64,000 nt of DNA from Promethearchaeota archaeon (GCA_016933055.1 JAFGBS010000004.1:239350-303349); one strand, 5' to 3'. Positions 8,786 through 20,252 are shown, counted from the first letter of the stretch. A program made the numbers and translations. The notes: generated by a model from the letters alone, not told the origin.

Positions 8786-8883
8786 TTTGATCTCGCATTA
8801 ATTATATTAAATATAATATTTATTGTGTATTTGTGTATCATTTGTGTGATGTGACTTAAATCTCATTTGGAAACCGATTCAAT
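8786..8883. promoter_or_regulatory. Divergent AT-rich promoter region
   Basis: This 98-base spacer separates two divergent genes. It contains an A/T-only palindrome-like core (aaatataatattt, about 8808-8820) suitable for TATA elements, and three copies of a tgtgtat/tgtgtga-like motif nearer the rightward gene. Assignment is by position and composition only. Confidence 0.35.
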
Positions 8884-11535
8884 ATGACTAATGACATAAA
8901 AATCGAATTTTCAACTGGCATTCCACCTTTAGATAAATTATTGCAAGGGCTTATGCCTGGGGACAATGTGGTGTTTAAAGTGGATGATTTAGAGGATTTC
9001 ATTCCATTTGTTCATCGGTTCGCAATCCAAGCACAGAACGATAAGAAAAAATTGGTTTATTTCCGTTTTGCACAGCATGATCAACTGATTCCCGAAAACG
9101 TGAATGCAGAAGTAATTCATTTAAACCCTAAGAAGGGATTTGAAAACTTTATCTCGGAAATTGTGGATACAATCGACGATATTGGGGAAGGATGCTATGT
9201 ATTTGATTTATTAACTGATTTAACTGTATCTTGGTACTCTGATGTAATGGTTGCCAATTTCTTCAAATTAATCTGCCCCTACCTCTATAAACTTCCTACT
9301 ATCGGGTACTTTACTTTATTACGCAATCGACACGAAGAAAATACTATTCGAGATATTCAAGAAACAGCTCAATTGATATTCGAGATCTATAAACTGGATG
9401 ACCACACACGGGAATTTCTTTATATTCATCCTCTAAAAGTATTTAATCGCTTTACGCCCAATCTCTATGCACTTCATAAATGGATAAGAAATTCTGGTGA
9501 ATCAGATCAACTGCAGTGTATCGTAGAATCATCTTTTATTTCAAAAATATTAGCCGAATCCTATCACCCTTTCTCAGAACGGGTTAAACAACGCGGCAAT
9601 TGGCATTTAACATTTAAACTAGCAGAAGAAGTAGTGGAAAAGTTACTGGATAAAGATTCTCCTATCAAAGTTTCAGCTTCCCAAGCAGAATCGTTAAAAA
9701 ATGAACTCCTAAAGATGATTATGGTAAAGGGACACTTACTTTTCGTACTTGCAGTTAATTATTTCAACTTAAATGATCTTGTGTATAAGATCGGGAATAG
9801 ATTAATCGGTACGGGCTCTATAGGCGGTAAAGCCATAGGAATGCTCATAGCTCGAAACATATTAAAACGATATCGAAAATGGAGAGATCTATTAGAAGAA
9901 GTAGATTCTTTTTACATTGGAACAGAGGTTTTTTATACATATTTAATCAGAAATGATTGTTGGTGGCTCAGAAGGCAATTATGCAATACAGCTACATTTC
10001 TTGACGGGCAAGATAAGGCGAGAGAACGAATATTGAGAGGTAATTTTTCTAAACAGATATTGGAAGAATTTGATCGCCTATTGGAATATTTTGGACAATC
10101 ACCAATAATTGTTAGGTCCAGTAGTTTACTTGAAGACGCATACGGAAATTCATTTTCAGGTAAATATGAAAGCATTATTCTCTCAAATCAAGGCACTCCT
10201 GAAGAACGAAAACAAAAATTTGTAGATGCTATACGAAAAGTGTATGCGTCTACCGTAAGCACAGATGCATTGACATATAGAAAGGAACGAAATTTACTCG
10301 ATCAGGATGAAGCTATGGCAGTTTTAGTTCAAAGATTATCTGGATCTGAGTATGGGAATTATTATTTTCCCCAAGCAGCGGGTGTTGGGTATTCCTTTAA
10401 TCCTTATGTATGGGATCCAAAAATTGATCCCAAATCTGGCATTTTACGCCTAGTAATGGGATTAGGAACCAGAGCAGTAAACCGAACGGATGACGATTAT
10501 ACAAGAATTACTCCTTTAAATCAACCAGAACTTAGACCAGAACACAATTTTGATCAAATTCGAACTCATTCTCAGAAAAAGATCGATGTTGTGAATCTGA
10601 AAACTGATAAATTTACTACGGTACATTTTGAAAAAAAAAACATCGATTTAACCAATTTTCCGATTGAATTATACGCAGAGAAAGATCCTTTAGTAGAAAA
10701 CTTGGGTTTTGAATTAGATGATGATAAAAAACCTTTTCCATGGGTTTTGACTTTTACTGAGTTATTAAAAACTAATTTTCCCAAGGATATGAAAGAAATG
10801 CTGAAAATATTAGAGGACGCCTACCAAACACCCGTAGATATAGAATTCACTGTAAATTTCGTAGATAAAAGTAAATATTTCATAAATCTCTTGCAATGCC
10901 GTCCCTTACATATCGAACAAGAAATATTAGACATCGACCCACCGAAAAAAGGTATTCCCGAAGACCATATTTTGTTTCGAACATCTGGTCCAATATTAGG
11001 AGCAAGTCAAGCCGTAGATATCGATTACATAATATTTGTCGTCCCTCGAGTATATGGAAAACTCAGCATGAGTGAGAAATATGAAATTGCTAGAATGATT
11101 GGGAAAATAAACAATAAATTACCTACAGAGGATAAAAAAGTAATGTTAATCGGTCCTGGAAGATGGGGTACTTCCTCTCCCAGTTTAGGAATACCGGTAA
11201 ACTTTGCAGAAGTTAGTGGGGTCTCTGTAATCGGAGAGATTGCAGAAATGCACGAAGGGTTGGTTCCCGATATTTCCCTGGGTACTCATTTTTTCAATAA
11301 CATTGTCGAACTTGAAGTACTATATTTTGCGATTCAAAAATTAGATGAGGAGGATAATCTACTAAATCATGAATTTTTCGATAAAACACCTAATTTTCTT
11401 CATCAATTTTTACCCGATGAAGAAAAATGGGAACATGCTATCAAGATAATTGATATAAATCAGTTGAAAAGTGTTCGTAAAATCAAAATTCACATGAACT
11501 CGTTTTCTCAATATGGATTGTGTTATTACAAATGA
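8884..11535 (+). CDS. RecA/KaiC-like domain fused to PEP synthase/PPDK-type ATP-grasp domain
   Basis: The 883-residue fusion begins with a KaiC/RecA-like start (STGIPPLDKLLQGLMPGD) whose Walker A lysine/threonine are missing (VDDLEDF follows). A pyruvate-phosphate-dikinase N-terminal ATP-grasp region follows: GSIGGKAIGM near 315, IIVRSSSLLEDA near 405, the GVGYSFNP region, and QCRPL near 675. The C-terminus has GPGRWGTSSPSLGIPV, but the phosphohistidine and PEP/pyruvate-binding domains of true PEP synthase are absent. It is therefore probably not a gluconeogenic enzyme; it may phosphorylate or sense something else. It is a single gene with its own upstream region. Confidence 0.75.
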   Translation: MTNDIKIEFSTGIPPLDKLLQGLMPGDNVVFKVDDLEDFIPFVHRFAIQAQNDKKKLVYFRFAQHDQLIPENVNAEVIHLNPKKGFENFISEIVDTIDDIGEGCYVFDLLTDLTVSWYSDVMVANFFKLICPYLYKLPTIGYFTLLRNRHEENTIRDIQETAQLIFEIYKLDDHTREFLYIHPLKVFNRFTPNLYALHKWIRNSGESDQLQCIVESSFISKILAESYHPFSERVKQRGNWHLTFKLAEEVVEKLLDKDSPIKVSASQAESLKNELLKMIMVKGHLLFVLAVNYFNLNDLVYKIGNRLIGTGSIGGKAIGMLIARNILKRYRKWRDLLEEVDSFYIGTEVFYTYLIRNDCWWLRRQLCNTATFLDGQDKARERILRGNFSKQILEEFDRLLEYFGQSPIIVRSSSLLEDAYGNSFSGKYESIILSNQGTPEERKQKFVDAIRKVYASTVSTDALTYRKERNLLDQDEAMAVLVQRLSGSEYGNYYFPQAAGVGYSFNPYVWDPKIDPKSGILRLVMGLGTRAVNRTDDDYTRITPLNQPELRPEHNFDQIRTHSQKKIDVVNLKTDKFTTVHFEKKNIDLTNFPIELYAEKDPLVENLGFELDDDKKPFPWVLTFTELLKTNFPKDMKEMLKILEDAYQTPVDIEFTVNFVDKSKYFINLLQCRPLHIEQEILDIDPPKKGIPEDHILFRTSGPILGASQAVDIDYIIFVVPRVYGKLSMSEKYEIARMIGKINNKLPTEDKKVMLIGPGRWGTSSPSLGIPVNFAEVSGVSVIGEIAEMHEGLVPDISLGTHFFNNIVELEVLYFAIQKLDEEDNLLNHEFFDKTPNFLHQFLPDEEKWEHAIKIIDINQLKSVRKIKIHMNSFSQYGLCYYK

Positions 11536-11556
11536 TGAGCTTTGAGAACCAGTTAG

Positions 11557-12975
<1,419 letters not shown>

Positions 12976-13038
12976 AAATAACATTAAATAAAAAATTGTA
13001 TTAATATATGTCTTTTCTTTAAGATAGCGAAAAATAGC

Positions 13039-13056
13039 GTGACTTCGAAAGGTCAC
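13039..13056. terminator. Hairpin between convergent genes
   Basis: gtgacttcgaaaggtcac can fold into a 7-base stem with one G-T pair and a 4-base loop. It sits between the 3' ends of gdhA and the convergent ribbon-helix-helix gene and overlaps the latter's stop codon (13053-13055). No clear T-run follows, so a termination role is only a possibility. Confidence 0.35.
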
Positions 13057-13247
13057 TCTTCCATCAAGTTAGGGATCCGAGTTGTTTTTTCTTGAGAATA
13101 TTTAATAAACCCTCCGAGCTCGTTTTTCAGTAAATCTCGAATTGCTACTCGAATTGCCTCACTGCGATTTGGATATGCATCCGCCGCGATTAATTGATTA
13201 ATTGCGTCCAAATAAGCTTCTGGAATATGCACTGTTATAAGTTTCAT
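13053..13247 (-). CDS. Ribbon-helix-helix (CopG/NikR-type) DNA-binding protein
   Basis: The 64-residue product has the RHH pattern: an N-terminal beta strand (KLITVHIPEAYLDAI), helix 1, the loop YPNRSEAIRVAIRDLL with the conserved N-R-S-E, and a polar tail. RHH dimers insert the strand into the DNA major groove and act as small repressors or antitoxins. No toxin-like partner is adjacent; its 3' neighbour is gdhA on the other strand. A close paralogue lies at 37406-37570 with the same PNRSE-IR-AIRD core. Confidence 0.85.
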   Translation of the reverse strand: MKLITVHIPEAYLDAINQLIAADAYPNRSEAIRVAIRDLLKNELGGFIKYSQEKTTRIPNLMEE

Positions 13248-13495
13248 GATTCTTCATTCCTATGATTATGTATATTGAATTGTGTTTTCTCTGTAATCCA
13301 CAAGTATCATTAAGATATTAGAGAATACGTATCATTTGGGAATATACATTTTGTCGACAATCTAAATTTTAAACTTAAAGCAAATGATCGTGGATTAATG
13401 TCTTTCTTTTTACCATTTACGGGATGATCTCTACAGAAGTGTAATCATAATGTTTTTATGGATTAGAAGAACATCTAAAAAAACAGTGAACAATT

Positions 13496-14947
13496 ATGGC
13501 ACGAAAAAAAATTCTTAGAGAGCATCACCGACAGCCATTGGGGACAACCGTCGCATTTGGCTTAGGTGCCATGACAGATCAAATGTCACATCAAATGTTC
13601 CAATTTTTGATTTTTGTATATTATTATTCGGTAATTGGTATCTCAACTCAAGCATTAGCACTAGGTTTTTTTATTTTCGCTATATGGGATTCGATTAATG
13701 ACCCGATTATGGGCCCGATTTCGGATAGAACAATAACCAAATTCGGAAGACGCAAGTTCTGGATTTTAATCATAACTATTCCCTTTGCCCTCGTGAATTT
13801 CTTCCTATTCTTCTTCCCAGGTCTGCAAACTCAAAGTGAACTGATTAAAACGATATATTTCATCGGTATCATAATGTTTTATGATCTCTTTTACACAATC
13901 TTTTCCACTAATCAGCTTGCCCTTTTTCCAGAGATGTTTAAAACTGAACGTGAACGAGGTCGTGCAAATATGTGGAAAAATATCATGACAATTGTGGGGG
14001 TTTTAATAGGATTTGTATTGCCGACAATTTTTATCGGAGGAAATTTAGCACCAGAGGGATCAATTGATCAATCTTTTATCTCCAAATATTGGATTACGGG
14101 AGGGGTAGTTGCGCTTTTAGTCATCATTGGGGGTTTTATGTTCTATAAATTTGGGATGAAGGAAGATTCAATAGAAATTGTAGAAAAACGAGAAGATCCT
14201 AGTATATTTCACTCCCTCAAAATCGCATTTAAGAATAAAGCATTTATCTTGTTCATTACAGCGAATTTATTCAATTGGTTTGTGTTTAAACTCCTAACAA
14301 CCGTCATTCCTTTATATGGACAATTTGTGTTGGGAATAGAAGCGGGGGATTTCACCCTCACTCTTATGTTGCTCGTTGCATTCCTGAGCGCTACCGCATT
14401 TTTCCCTCTGATGCGTTGGTTAGGGAATAAAATTGGAATGCGGAATGCATTTATCGTTGGAGAATGTGTCTGGATTGCAGCATTAATTCCTTTTGCCTTT
14501 TTACAAGACGGAGGGGTCTGGCTTGGTTTACCGCACACTACATGGGCCATTCTCTTCATGGGTTTGAATGGAGTCGGCTTGAGTGCCGCGATGTTCTTTG
14601 TAGACATAATTATGGGCAATATTATCGATGAAGATGAACTGAATCAAGGAACCCGCAGAGAAGGTGCATACTACGGGGTAAATGCTTTAATTAATCGTTA
14701 TTCCACTATTCTCAGCATCGGAGCGATAGCTATAGTATTTAGTGGACAGGGATGGGATAGATATTTAATCAATCCAAGTGAATTAGAATCATTTGCTTTG
14801 GTGCAAGGAGTAAGATGGTTAATGGCAGGCTTTACAATCGGTGGTATAATCTTAGTCATCTTGTTTCTAGCATTATTTCCTCTACATGGGAAGCGATTGG
14901 AAAAAGTAAAACGAGAAATTGAATTAAAACACACTGTTCAGAATTAA
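13496..14947 (+). CDS. MFS sugar:cation symporter (GPH/MelB-like)
   Basis: This is a 483-residue polytopic membrane protein with about 12 hydrophobic segments. Near the N-terminus it has the GPH-family pattern DSINDPIMGPISDRT followed by GRRKFWI. GPH symporters import glycosides, pentosides or hexuronides with H+ or Na+. It differs clearly from the two mutually similar transporters at 44438 and 51127, so it is a separate branch. No sugar-metabolic gene is adjacent, so the substrate is unknown. Confidence 0.85.
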   Translation: MARKKILREHHRQPLGTTVAFGLGAMTDQMSHQMFQFLIFVYYYSVIGISTQALALGFFIFAIWDSINDPIMGPISDRTITKFGRRKFWILIITIPFALVNFFLFFFPGLQTQSELIKTIYFIGIIMFYDLFYTIFSTNQLALFPEMFKTERERGRANMWKNIMTIVGVLIGFVLPTIFIGGNLAPEGSIDQSFISKYWITGGVVALLVIIGGFMFYKFGMKEDSIEIVEKREDPSIFHSLKIAFKNKAFILFITANLFNWFVFKLLTTVIPLYGQFVLGIEAGDFTLTLMLLVAFLSATAFFPLMRWLGNKIGMRNAFIVGECVWIAALIPFAFLQDGGVWLGLPHTTWAILFMGLNGVGLSAAMFFVDIIMGNIIDEDELNQGTRREGAYYGVNALINRYSTILSIGAIAIVFSGQGWDRYLINPSELESFALVQGVRWLMAGFTIGGIILVILFLALFPLHGKRLEKVKREIELKHTVQN

Positions 14948-14968
14948 TGCCTGTTTTATCATCCTAAC

Positions 14969-15424
14969 TTAATTATCTTTCTTCTTTTTCTTTCTTTTTG
15001 GTAATTCGATTAGTTCTAGTAATAATCCAGATTGCTTAGTCGAATCTAAATATGCCCATTTCGTCCGCATATATTCCCCACGTGCAATTAATTCTACACC
15101 CGCAATAGAATATTTTTGCACTTCGCTCTCTAAATCCTCCACATATATGGCAATATGGTGGATTCCCCCGTTTGGATTCTTTTCCAGAAATTCGCTATGT
15201 GCGGACTTCCCGTTTATAACTTGTATCAATTCGAGCTGGATTCCACTTAAAAATGCAAACCCTGTTTTAAGCTGAAAACTGGTTTGTTTTCCATGGAGTT
15301 CACAAGTTTCAGCTTCCCTAGGAAGGACATTAAAAGGTCCTAATCCCATTACTTCTTCGAAAAATTTAATTGTTTTTTCCATATCCGGTACTACAATTCC
15401 AATTTGACTAATTTTTTCGATCAT
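14969..15424 (-). CDS. VOC-family protein (glyoxalase / methylmalonyl-CoA epimerase-like)
   Basis: The 151-residue product has the two-module vicinal-oxygen-chelate fold: IGIVVPDMEKTIKFFEEVMGLGPF at the N-terminus and GIHHIAIYVEDLE in the second half. H, Q/E and E ligand candidates sit at the expected strand positions, as in methylmalonyl-CoA epimerase. The C-terminus is lysine-rich. It lies 18 bases downstream of the class III aminotransferase on the same strand and is probably in one operon with it. Substrate unknown. Confidence 0.75.
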   Translation of the reverse strand: MIEKISQIGIVVPDMEKTIKFFEEVMGLGPFNVLPREAETCELHGKQTSFQLKTGFAFLSGIQLELIQVINGKSAHSEFLEKNPNGGIHHIAIYVEDLESEVQKYSIAGVELIARGEYMRTKWAYLDSTKQSGLLLELIELPKRKKKKKDN

Positions 15425-15442
15425 CTAACCACCAGCGTTCTG

Positions 15443-16876
15443 TTACTGTAATTCTTTAAGACAATTTTTCAAGCAGAGTTCAAAGCGATCACAAATGAGA
15501 TTCGCTTCCTCTTCATTAATAATCAATGGAGGCTTGATTTTTAATACATTTCGAACCATTTCTCCCGAGGGTTTGACAATTGGCATCATTCCTTGGAAAT
15601 AGATTGCTTGTTTCCATCCCTCCTTTTTCATTGCTTCAGAGAGGTCCGTAAAGGGTTCTCGTGTTTTGGGATCTTTTACGAATTCAATACCAATGAACAA
15701 ACCCGGTCCCCGAACATCCCCTATTTGTGGATAAGTTTGCTGTAATTCCAATAATCGTTGTGTGATAAGTTGTCCCATTTTTCGCGCATTCTCCGGTATT
15801 GCGTGTTTTTGCATAATTTCTAAAACTACTAAACAAGCTGCCATTGGGACTGGTGTAGATGAAAAGGTGCTATGCTCTTCAGCTTCAGAAAACTGTTTAT
15901 ATTTATCAGAAACTAATAATATCCCTAAGGGATATCCTCCCCCTGCAGCTTTTGCTAAGGTCATCATATCAGGAGAAACATCTAATTCACCTATTTTGTT
16001 ATAATAATCGGTGGCAAACATATATCCCGTCCGACCAAATCCCGTTTGGAATTCATCATAGATGATTTGAATTTTATTTACTTTGCAAATCTCTTGTAAT
16101 CCTTGTAACCATTCAACAGGGGCAGGGATCTGGCCTCCTGCGCCTTGAATAGGTTCCAACATCACTGCAGCTACATCAGAATTCGTGTTTTCTTCAATAA
16201 AGTTTTGAAAGAGCTGCAAACATTCAAGTTTACATTTCTTATCTTTTTTTCCTCCTAGCCCACCTTTATACCCCCATGGACAACGGTAACAATACGGGAA
16301 AAAAGCACGTTCCCATCGATCTAATCCAAGCGGTCGATATCTTGTAGCAATTCGAATGTATTGAGTTGCTCCTGTCATTGCTAATGAACTGCCATGATAT
16401 CCTCGGGAAAATACGACAATTTGTTGTTTTTGGTTTCGTTTCTGGGAGACATAGGCTAAGCGGATTGCAGCTTCGTTACTTGCACTCCCTCCCATGTTGT
16501 TAAAAGCAACTTTTCCTCCCTTAAGCTTTCCTGGAGCAATAGAAGTTAGTTTTTTTGCAAGTTTCGCACGAGTTTCATCCAAAAATCCAAATTGATGATG
16601 AGTGAATTTTCGTGCTTGGACATAGGCTGCATAAGTTGGTTCTATTGCACCATGACCTAATGCAAGTACCCATGCTTGGGAAGTGCAATCTAAAAATTCT
16701 CGATCATCCCCTCGTATTTTAAAAAAAGGAGTCCCATTTCCTACAGAGGAATCAAAAACTTGTTCAAATACTGGGGTGAGTAAATGGTTTTTTGCATTCT
16801 CTAACTGTTCATCTGAAAGGGATTCTTGTATTATGTCTTCAATTTCCTTTTTTGATAACCATTTGGGATTTTTCAT
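15443..16876 (-). CDS. Class III PLP-dependent aminotransferase
   Basis: The 477-residue enzyme has the family features in order: GHG near 74, NNMGGSASNEAAIRLA (cofactor phosphate site), YHGSSLAMTGAT, IYDEFQTGFGRTG and LAKAAGGGYPLG with the Schiff-base lysine, then TFSSTPVPMAA. A cysteine cluster (CYRC ... CKLEC, about residues 196-223) might bind a metal. Class III enzymes move amino groups from omega-amino acids or act as dialkylglycine-decarboxylase-like enzymes; the substrate is not readable. A VOC protein follows in the same direction. Confidence 0.85.
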   Translation of the reverse strand: MKNPKWLSKKEIEDIIQESLSDEQLENAKNHLLTPVFEQVFDSSVGNGTPFFKIRGDDREFLDCTSQAWVLALGHGAIEPTYAAYVQARKFTHHQFGFLDETRAKLAKKLTSIAPGKLKGGKVAFNNMGGSASNEAAIRLAYVSQKRNQKQQIVVFSRGYHGSSLAMTGATQYIRIATRYRPLGLDRWERAFFPYCYRCPWGYKGGLGGKKDKKCKLECLQLFQNFIEENTNSDVAAVMLEPIQGAGGQIPAPVEWLQGLQEICKVNKIQIIYDEFQTGFGRTGYMFATDYYNKIGELDVSPDMMTLAKAAGGGYPLGILLVSDKYKQFSEAEEHSTFSSTPVPMAACLVVLEIMQKHAIPENARKMGQLITQRLLELQQTYPQIGDVRGPGLFIGIEFVKDPKTREPFTDLSEAMKKEGWKQAIYFQGMMPIVKPSGEMVRNVLKIKPPLIINEEEANLICDRFELCLKNCLKELQ

Positions 16877-16948
16877 CGGTATACGCTTTATTCAGTGATG
16901 AGTGATCATCAACTGCATAACATAAAAACCTAACAATCTCTCATATTG

Positions 16949-18280
16949 TTAATTCCCATGTTCTCTTGCATCTTCCACTTTTTCGGTAAAAATATCTGGT
17001 TTGGATGTTGGTAAACAGACGGGAAACTCCCCTGATAGAATCCGTCGTTTTAATTCATTCATCAACTTGATTGCCCCATTTCTGTCCGATTGTCGTAATT
17101 TAATCGGGATCTTTTTTTCTTTCCAATAAATATGGCCCAATTTACCCACTGCGGCTCCTTCAGGACAAGTCCACACACAAGTTCCACAATTAAAACATAA
17201 AGCACGATTTATGCCCGATTTGATACTAAATGCGTTTGTTGGACAATTTTTTTCTGCTGGACAATTTTCTTTGTATTCACAATCCTTACAGTGAAGTTCT
17301 TGAAAATTTTCTTTTGTTTTAATAACAAGATCTATTTTATTATTCCATACTTGTCCGTAATCGAGTGTTGTCAACACGTCCCTCCCAACAATATCCACAA
17401 CGTTTAACGCAACTTGGTCATCCGTCAATTTTAGGTTACTAAAGATTTTTTCATTCAATATAGGGATAGCGACGGCAATTGTACAGATAACTTCTGGTCC
17501 CATCGCTGTTTTAAAACCTCCCATGAATTCCGGTTTCATGTCGAATAGTGATGCAATCGTCATAAGATTGGGACGCTCCTTTGATGAACGTGTACCAGAA
17601 CCAATAATATATCCCAAAGCCCCATTCATCAATAGGGGAGTCCCGATCCCAATTATTTCGAAATTAGGATCGTTTTCTAATGGATTTATTACTCCAGTTC
17701 CACAAATTGTAACTTCGCTCATATTTGGACCCATACCCATTACGGTGAATATAGATCTAACAATTTCATCGCTAGGATTGGTAAATGCATTATAATTCTT
17801 AAACGCATGACGAATTCCCAGTACTTTTGCAAAATATATATCGTCGATAGTTAAGGTTTTTTCAATAATATCTCCTTCAATGGTTGTTGCCTTAATCTTG
17901 ACAGGTTTATGCTCAACTAATTGCCGTAGCAGATGTCCTGCTCCATAATTTGGATCACTAAAACTCTTATCTGTCGCATAAATAATCAAGTCTACTATTC
18001 CCAAAGTTTCATTAGGACATGGTCCTACATAACAGGGAATATCATTCATAAACAGGGTTTTAACTTTTACAAACTCTTTTGGATTACCGATACGAAATGA
18101 AAAAACTGCAGATGTACCACTCATAAGCCCTTTGGTTGCGGTAGTTACTACATCCACTTGATCAAAGGAAATTTTTTTGCCGGATTGAGTAAGTTGACAT
18201 AATTCTTGAGCAGTCATTATCACTGCAGAACCATCTGAGATTTTTTTTCGAATTTCTTCGATCGATCGTTTTTTCTTCAT
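16949..18280 (-). CDS. DUF39 homocysteine-biosynthesis protein fused to 2x[4Fe-4S] ferredoxin
   Basis: DUF39 proteins of methanogens turn aspartate semialdehyde into homocysteine with sulfide-derived sulfur, with a separate ferredoxin-type partner. Here the DUF39 part (IEEIRKKISDGSAVIMTAQEL, GTSAVFSF, PCYVGPCPNE, MGMGPN, GSGTRSSKERPNLM) continues directly into a ferredoxin domain with two cysteine clusters (CKDCEYKENCP and CFNCGTCVWTCPEG). The ATG at 18280 (MKKKRSIEE) is preferred; the frame extends to 18346 with a hydrophobic, probably untranslated stretch. The same-direction neighbour upstream is glmS. Confidence 0.85.
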   Translation of the reverse strand: MKKKRSIEEIRKKISDGSAVIMTAQELCQLTQSGKKISFDQVDVVTTATKGLMSGTSAVFSFRIGNPKEFVKVKTLFMNDIPCYVGPCPNETLGIVDLIIYATDKSFSDPNYGAGHLLRQLVEHKPVKIKATTIEGDIIEKTLTIDDIYFAKVLGIRHAFKNYNAFTNPSDEIVRSIFTVMGMGPNMSEVTICGTGVINPLENDPNFEIIGIGTPLLMNGALGYIIGSGTRSSKERPNLMTIASLFDMKPEFMGGFKTAMGPEVICTIAVAIPILNEKIFSNLKLTDDQVALNVVDIVGRDVLTTLDYGQVWNNKIDLVIKTKENFQELHCKDCEYKENCPAEKNCPTNAFSIKSGINRALCFNCGTCVWTCPEGAAVGKLGHIYWKEKKIPIKLRQSDRNGAIKLMNELKRRILSGEFPVCLPTSKPDIFTEKVEDAREHGN

Positions 18281-18356
18281 CCAGTTCATCCTTAGTAAAT
18301 TGATAACATGAACAACGATTATAGGGATAAAAATCTGTTCCATCAATTATATTGAA

Positions 18357-20207
18357 TCATTTTACAGTAACTGATTTCGCTAAATTTCGAGGTTTATCGG
18401 GATCCAATCCTTTTTTGATAGAAATATAATATGCAAGTAACTGAAGCGAGAATGCAAACGGAACAATAGATGTTTCAACAGCATACTTATTTTTACGAAT
18501 AGGAATGCGAATAACATAATCAGATATAGAAGTAACATTTTCATCCTCGTCTGATACCACAGAATATACTATTGCCCCCCTACTTTTCATCTCCATAATA
18601 TTTCCAACTATGCGTGAATAGGTTTGATCAGGAGGAGCTACAAAAATAACCGGGAACCCCTCCTCTATCAAAGCAATAGGTCCGTGTTTTGATTCCCCAG
18701 CAGCATATGATTCAGTATGAATATATGCGACCTCTTTTAATTTAAGTGCTCCCTCTAGGGCAGCAGCATAAGAAATCCCTCGTGCAAGGAAATAAATATT
18801 ATTATACTCCGTTAATTTACTTGCTAGTTCCTTGATTATACCTTGCTTGAGTAAAATTTGCTTTGTGATCGAAGAGGTGTTTGCAAGGCTTTCTCTGTAC
18901 GCCTTAATTTCCATCGGGGGTAATGTATGATAAAGTTCTGCAATTCGTAGTCCGATTAAAGTTAACGCAGTCACTTGCGTACAAAATGCTTTTTGAGATG
19001 CAACTGCAATTTCTGGTCCTGCGGTGGTGACTAATACTTGATCAGAATACCGTGTGAGAGATGAACCAATCTGGTTAACAATTGAGCATATTTTTGCATC
19101 CCCCTTGTCCCGGGCGTGTCGAACCGCTTCAATAGTATCTGCTGTCTCCCCCGATTGAGATACCGCAATAATTAAAGAATTTTTTGGTATATTTGGAACA
19201 AGATCAATAAATTCAGAACACAAAATCGCTTCAATGTAAGGTCCTCCAAATTTCGTAATCTGAAATTTACCCGCAAGTGCTGCATAATAGGAACTACCCG
19301 CTGCCGTAATAAATACATGATCAGATTCCATGATTCCTTTACAAAATTCATCAAGATCGGTTTGGGGGATTTGAACTTGTTCTTTTATCTTTTGAGGAAC
19401 TTCATGTAATTCCTTGATCATATACCAAGGGAATTGGACTCCGTCTAAGGTTTTTTGAGCTGCATCCATGGTATAGCTTACTTCAAAAGGAGAAATTTCT
19501 TTTTGAGTTCCTTCATATACCCTAAATATTTCTACTTCTCCCGGTTTTAAAATCGCTACTTCATCATCGTCAAGGATGATTGCTTCACGAGTTAAAGGTA
19601 AAAATGCAGGAATGTCGCTTGCACAATAAGTAGTTTCTCCAGGAATTATACCTATCACCAAAGGAGATTCTTTTCGTGCTACTACCATATATTCTGGAGT
19701 ATCTGCATGAATAACTACTACTCCATACGCTCCATGACATTTTTTCACGGTTTCTATGACTGCATCTTTAAGAGAAAATCCCTTTGCAATAAATTCTTCT
19801 ATCAAATGTGGGAATATTTCGGTATCTGTATCTGATTTAAATTTATGACCTCTAAGAAGTAATTCTTTCTTAAGATCTTGATAATTTTCTACAATACCAT
19901 TATGAACTATTGCAATTTTTTCCGTACAATCCATATGGGGATGGGCATTGAACTGAATGGGTTTTCCATGGGTTGCCCAGCGAGTATGTCCCACTCCAAA
20001 TTGCCCAGGAGTAGAATCAAACCAACCATGTTTATTAATAACTGCAATCCTCCCGGACTTTTTCCGTAATTCAATCTTTCCATTATTCACTAATGCAATA
20101 CCGGCAGAATCGTATCCTCGATATTCGAGTCTCTCCAACCCTTCCCGGATTTGTCTGCCTACCACTAAATCTGGTTTTGTGGAGATGATACCAAATATAC
20201 CACACAT
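18357..20207 (-). CDS. glmS: Glutamine--fructose-6-phosphate aminotransferase
   Basis: GlmS makes glucosamine-6-phosphate from fructose-6-phosphate and glutamine, the entry to amino-sugar and UDP-GlcNAc synthesis. The product starts MCGIFGI with the catalytic Cys2 of the Ntn glutaminase domain, then YRGYDSAGIAL, HTRWATHG and SDTDTE. Two SIS domains follow (AAGSSYYAAL, SQSGETADT, ARGISYAAALEGALKLKE) and it ends LAKSVTVK as usual. The frame begins one ATG earlier at 20210; initiation at 20207 exposes the cysteine. About 616 residues, normal length. Confidence 0.96.
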   Translation of the reverse strand: MCGIFGIISTKPDLVVGRQIREGLERLEYRGYDSAGIALVNNGKIELRKKSGRIAVINKHGWFDSTPGQFGVGHTRWATHGKPIQFNAHPHMDCTEKIAIVHNGIVENYQDLKKELLLRGHKFKSDTDTEIFPHLIEEFIAKGFSLKDAVIETVKKCHGAYGVVVIHADTPEYMVVARKESPLVIGIIPGETTYCASDIPAFLPLTREAIILDDDEVAILKPGEVEIFRVYEGTQKEISPFEVSYTMDAAQKTLDGVQFPWYMIKELHEVPQKIKEQVQIPQTDLDEFCKGIMESDHVFITAAGSSYYAALAGKFQITKFGGPYIEAILCSEFIDLVPNIPKNSLIIAVSQSGETADTIEAVRHARDKGDAKICSIVNQIGSSLTRYSDQVLVTTAGPEIAVASQKAFCTQVTALTLIGLRIAELYHTLPPMEIKAYRESLANTSSITKQILLKQGIIKELASKLTEYNNIYFLARGISYAAALEGALKLKEVAYIHTESYAAGESKHGPIALIEEGFPVIFVAPPDQTYSRIVGNIMEMKSRGAIVYSVVSDEDENVTSISDYVIRIPIRKNKYAVETSIVPFAFSLQLLAYYISIKKGLDPDKPRNLAKSVTVK

Positions 20208-20252
20208 CAATATCTGGAAATAGAAATATAATATAGTAAAAAAAAGTACGGA

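Noticed and set aside
14209..14619. 136-codon reverse frame inside the symporter gene
   Set aside because: It is a shadow of a membrane-protein gene; the forward frame has consistent transporter motifs.
15443..16876. Cysteine cluster of the aminotransferase as a novel metal site
   Set aside because: A similar CYRCP segment occurs, as far as I recall, in other class III aminotransferases, so it is probably a family feature and not new.
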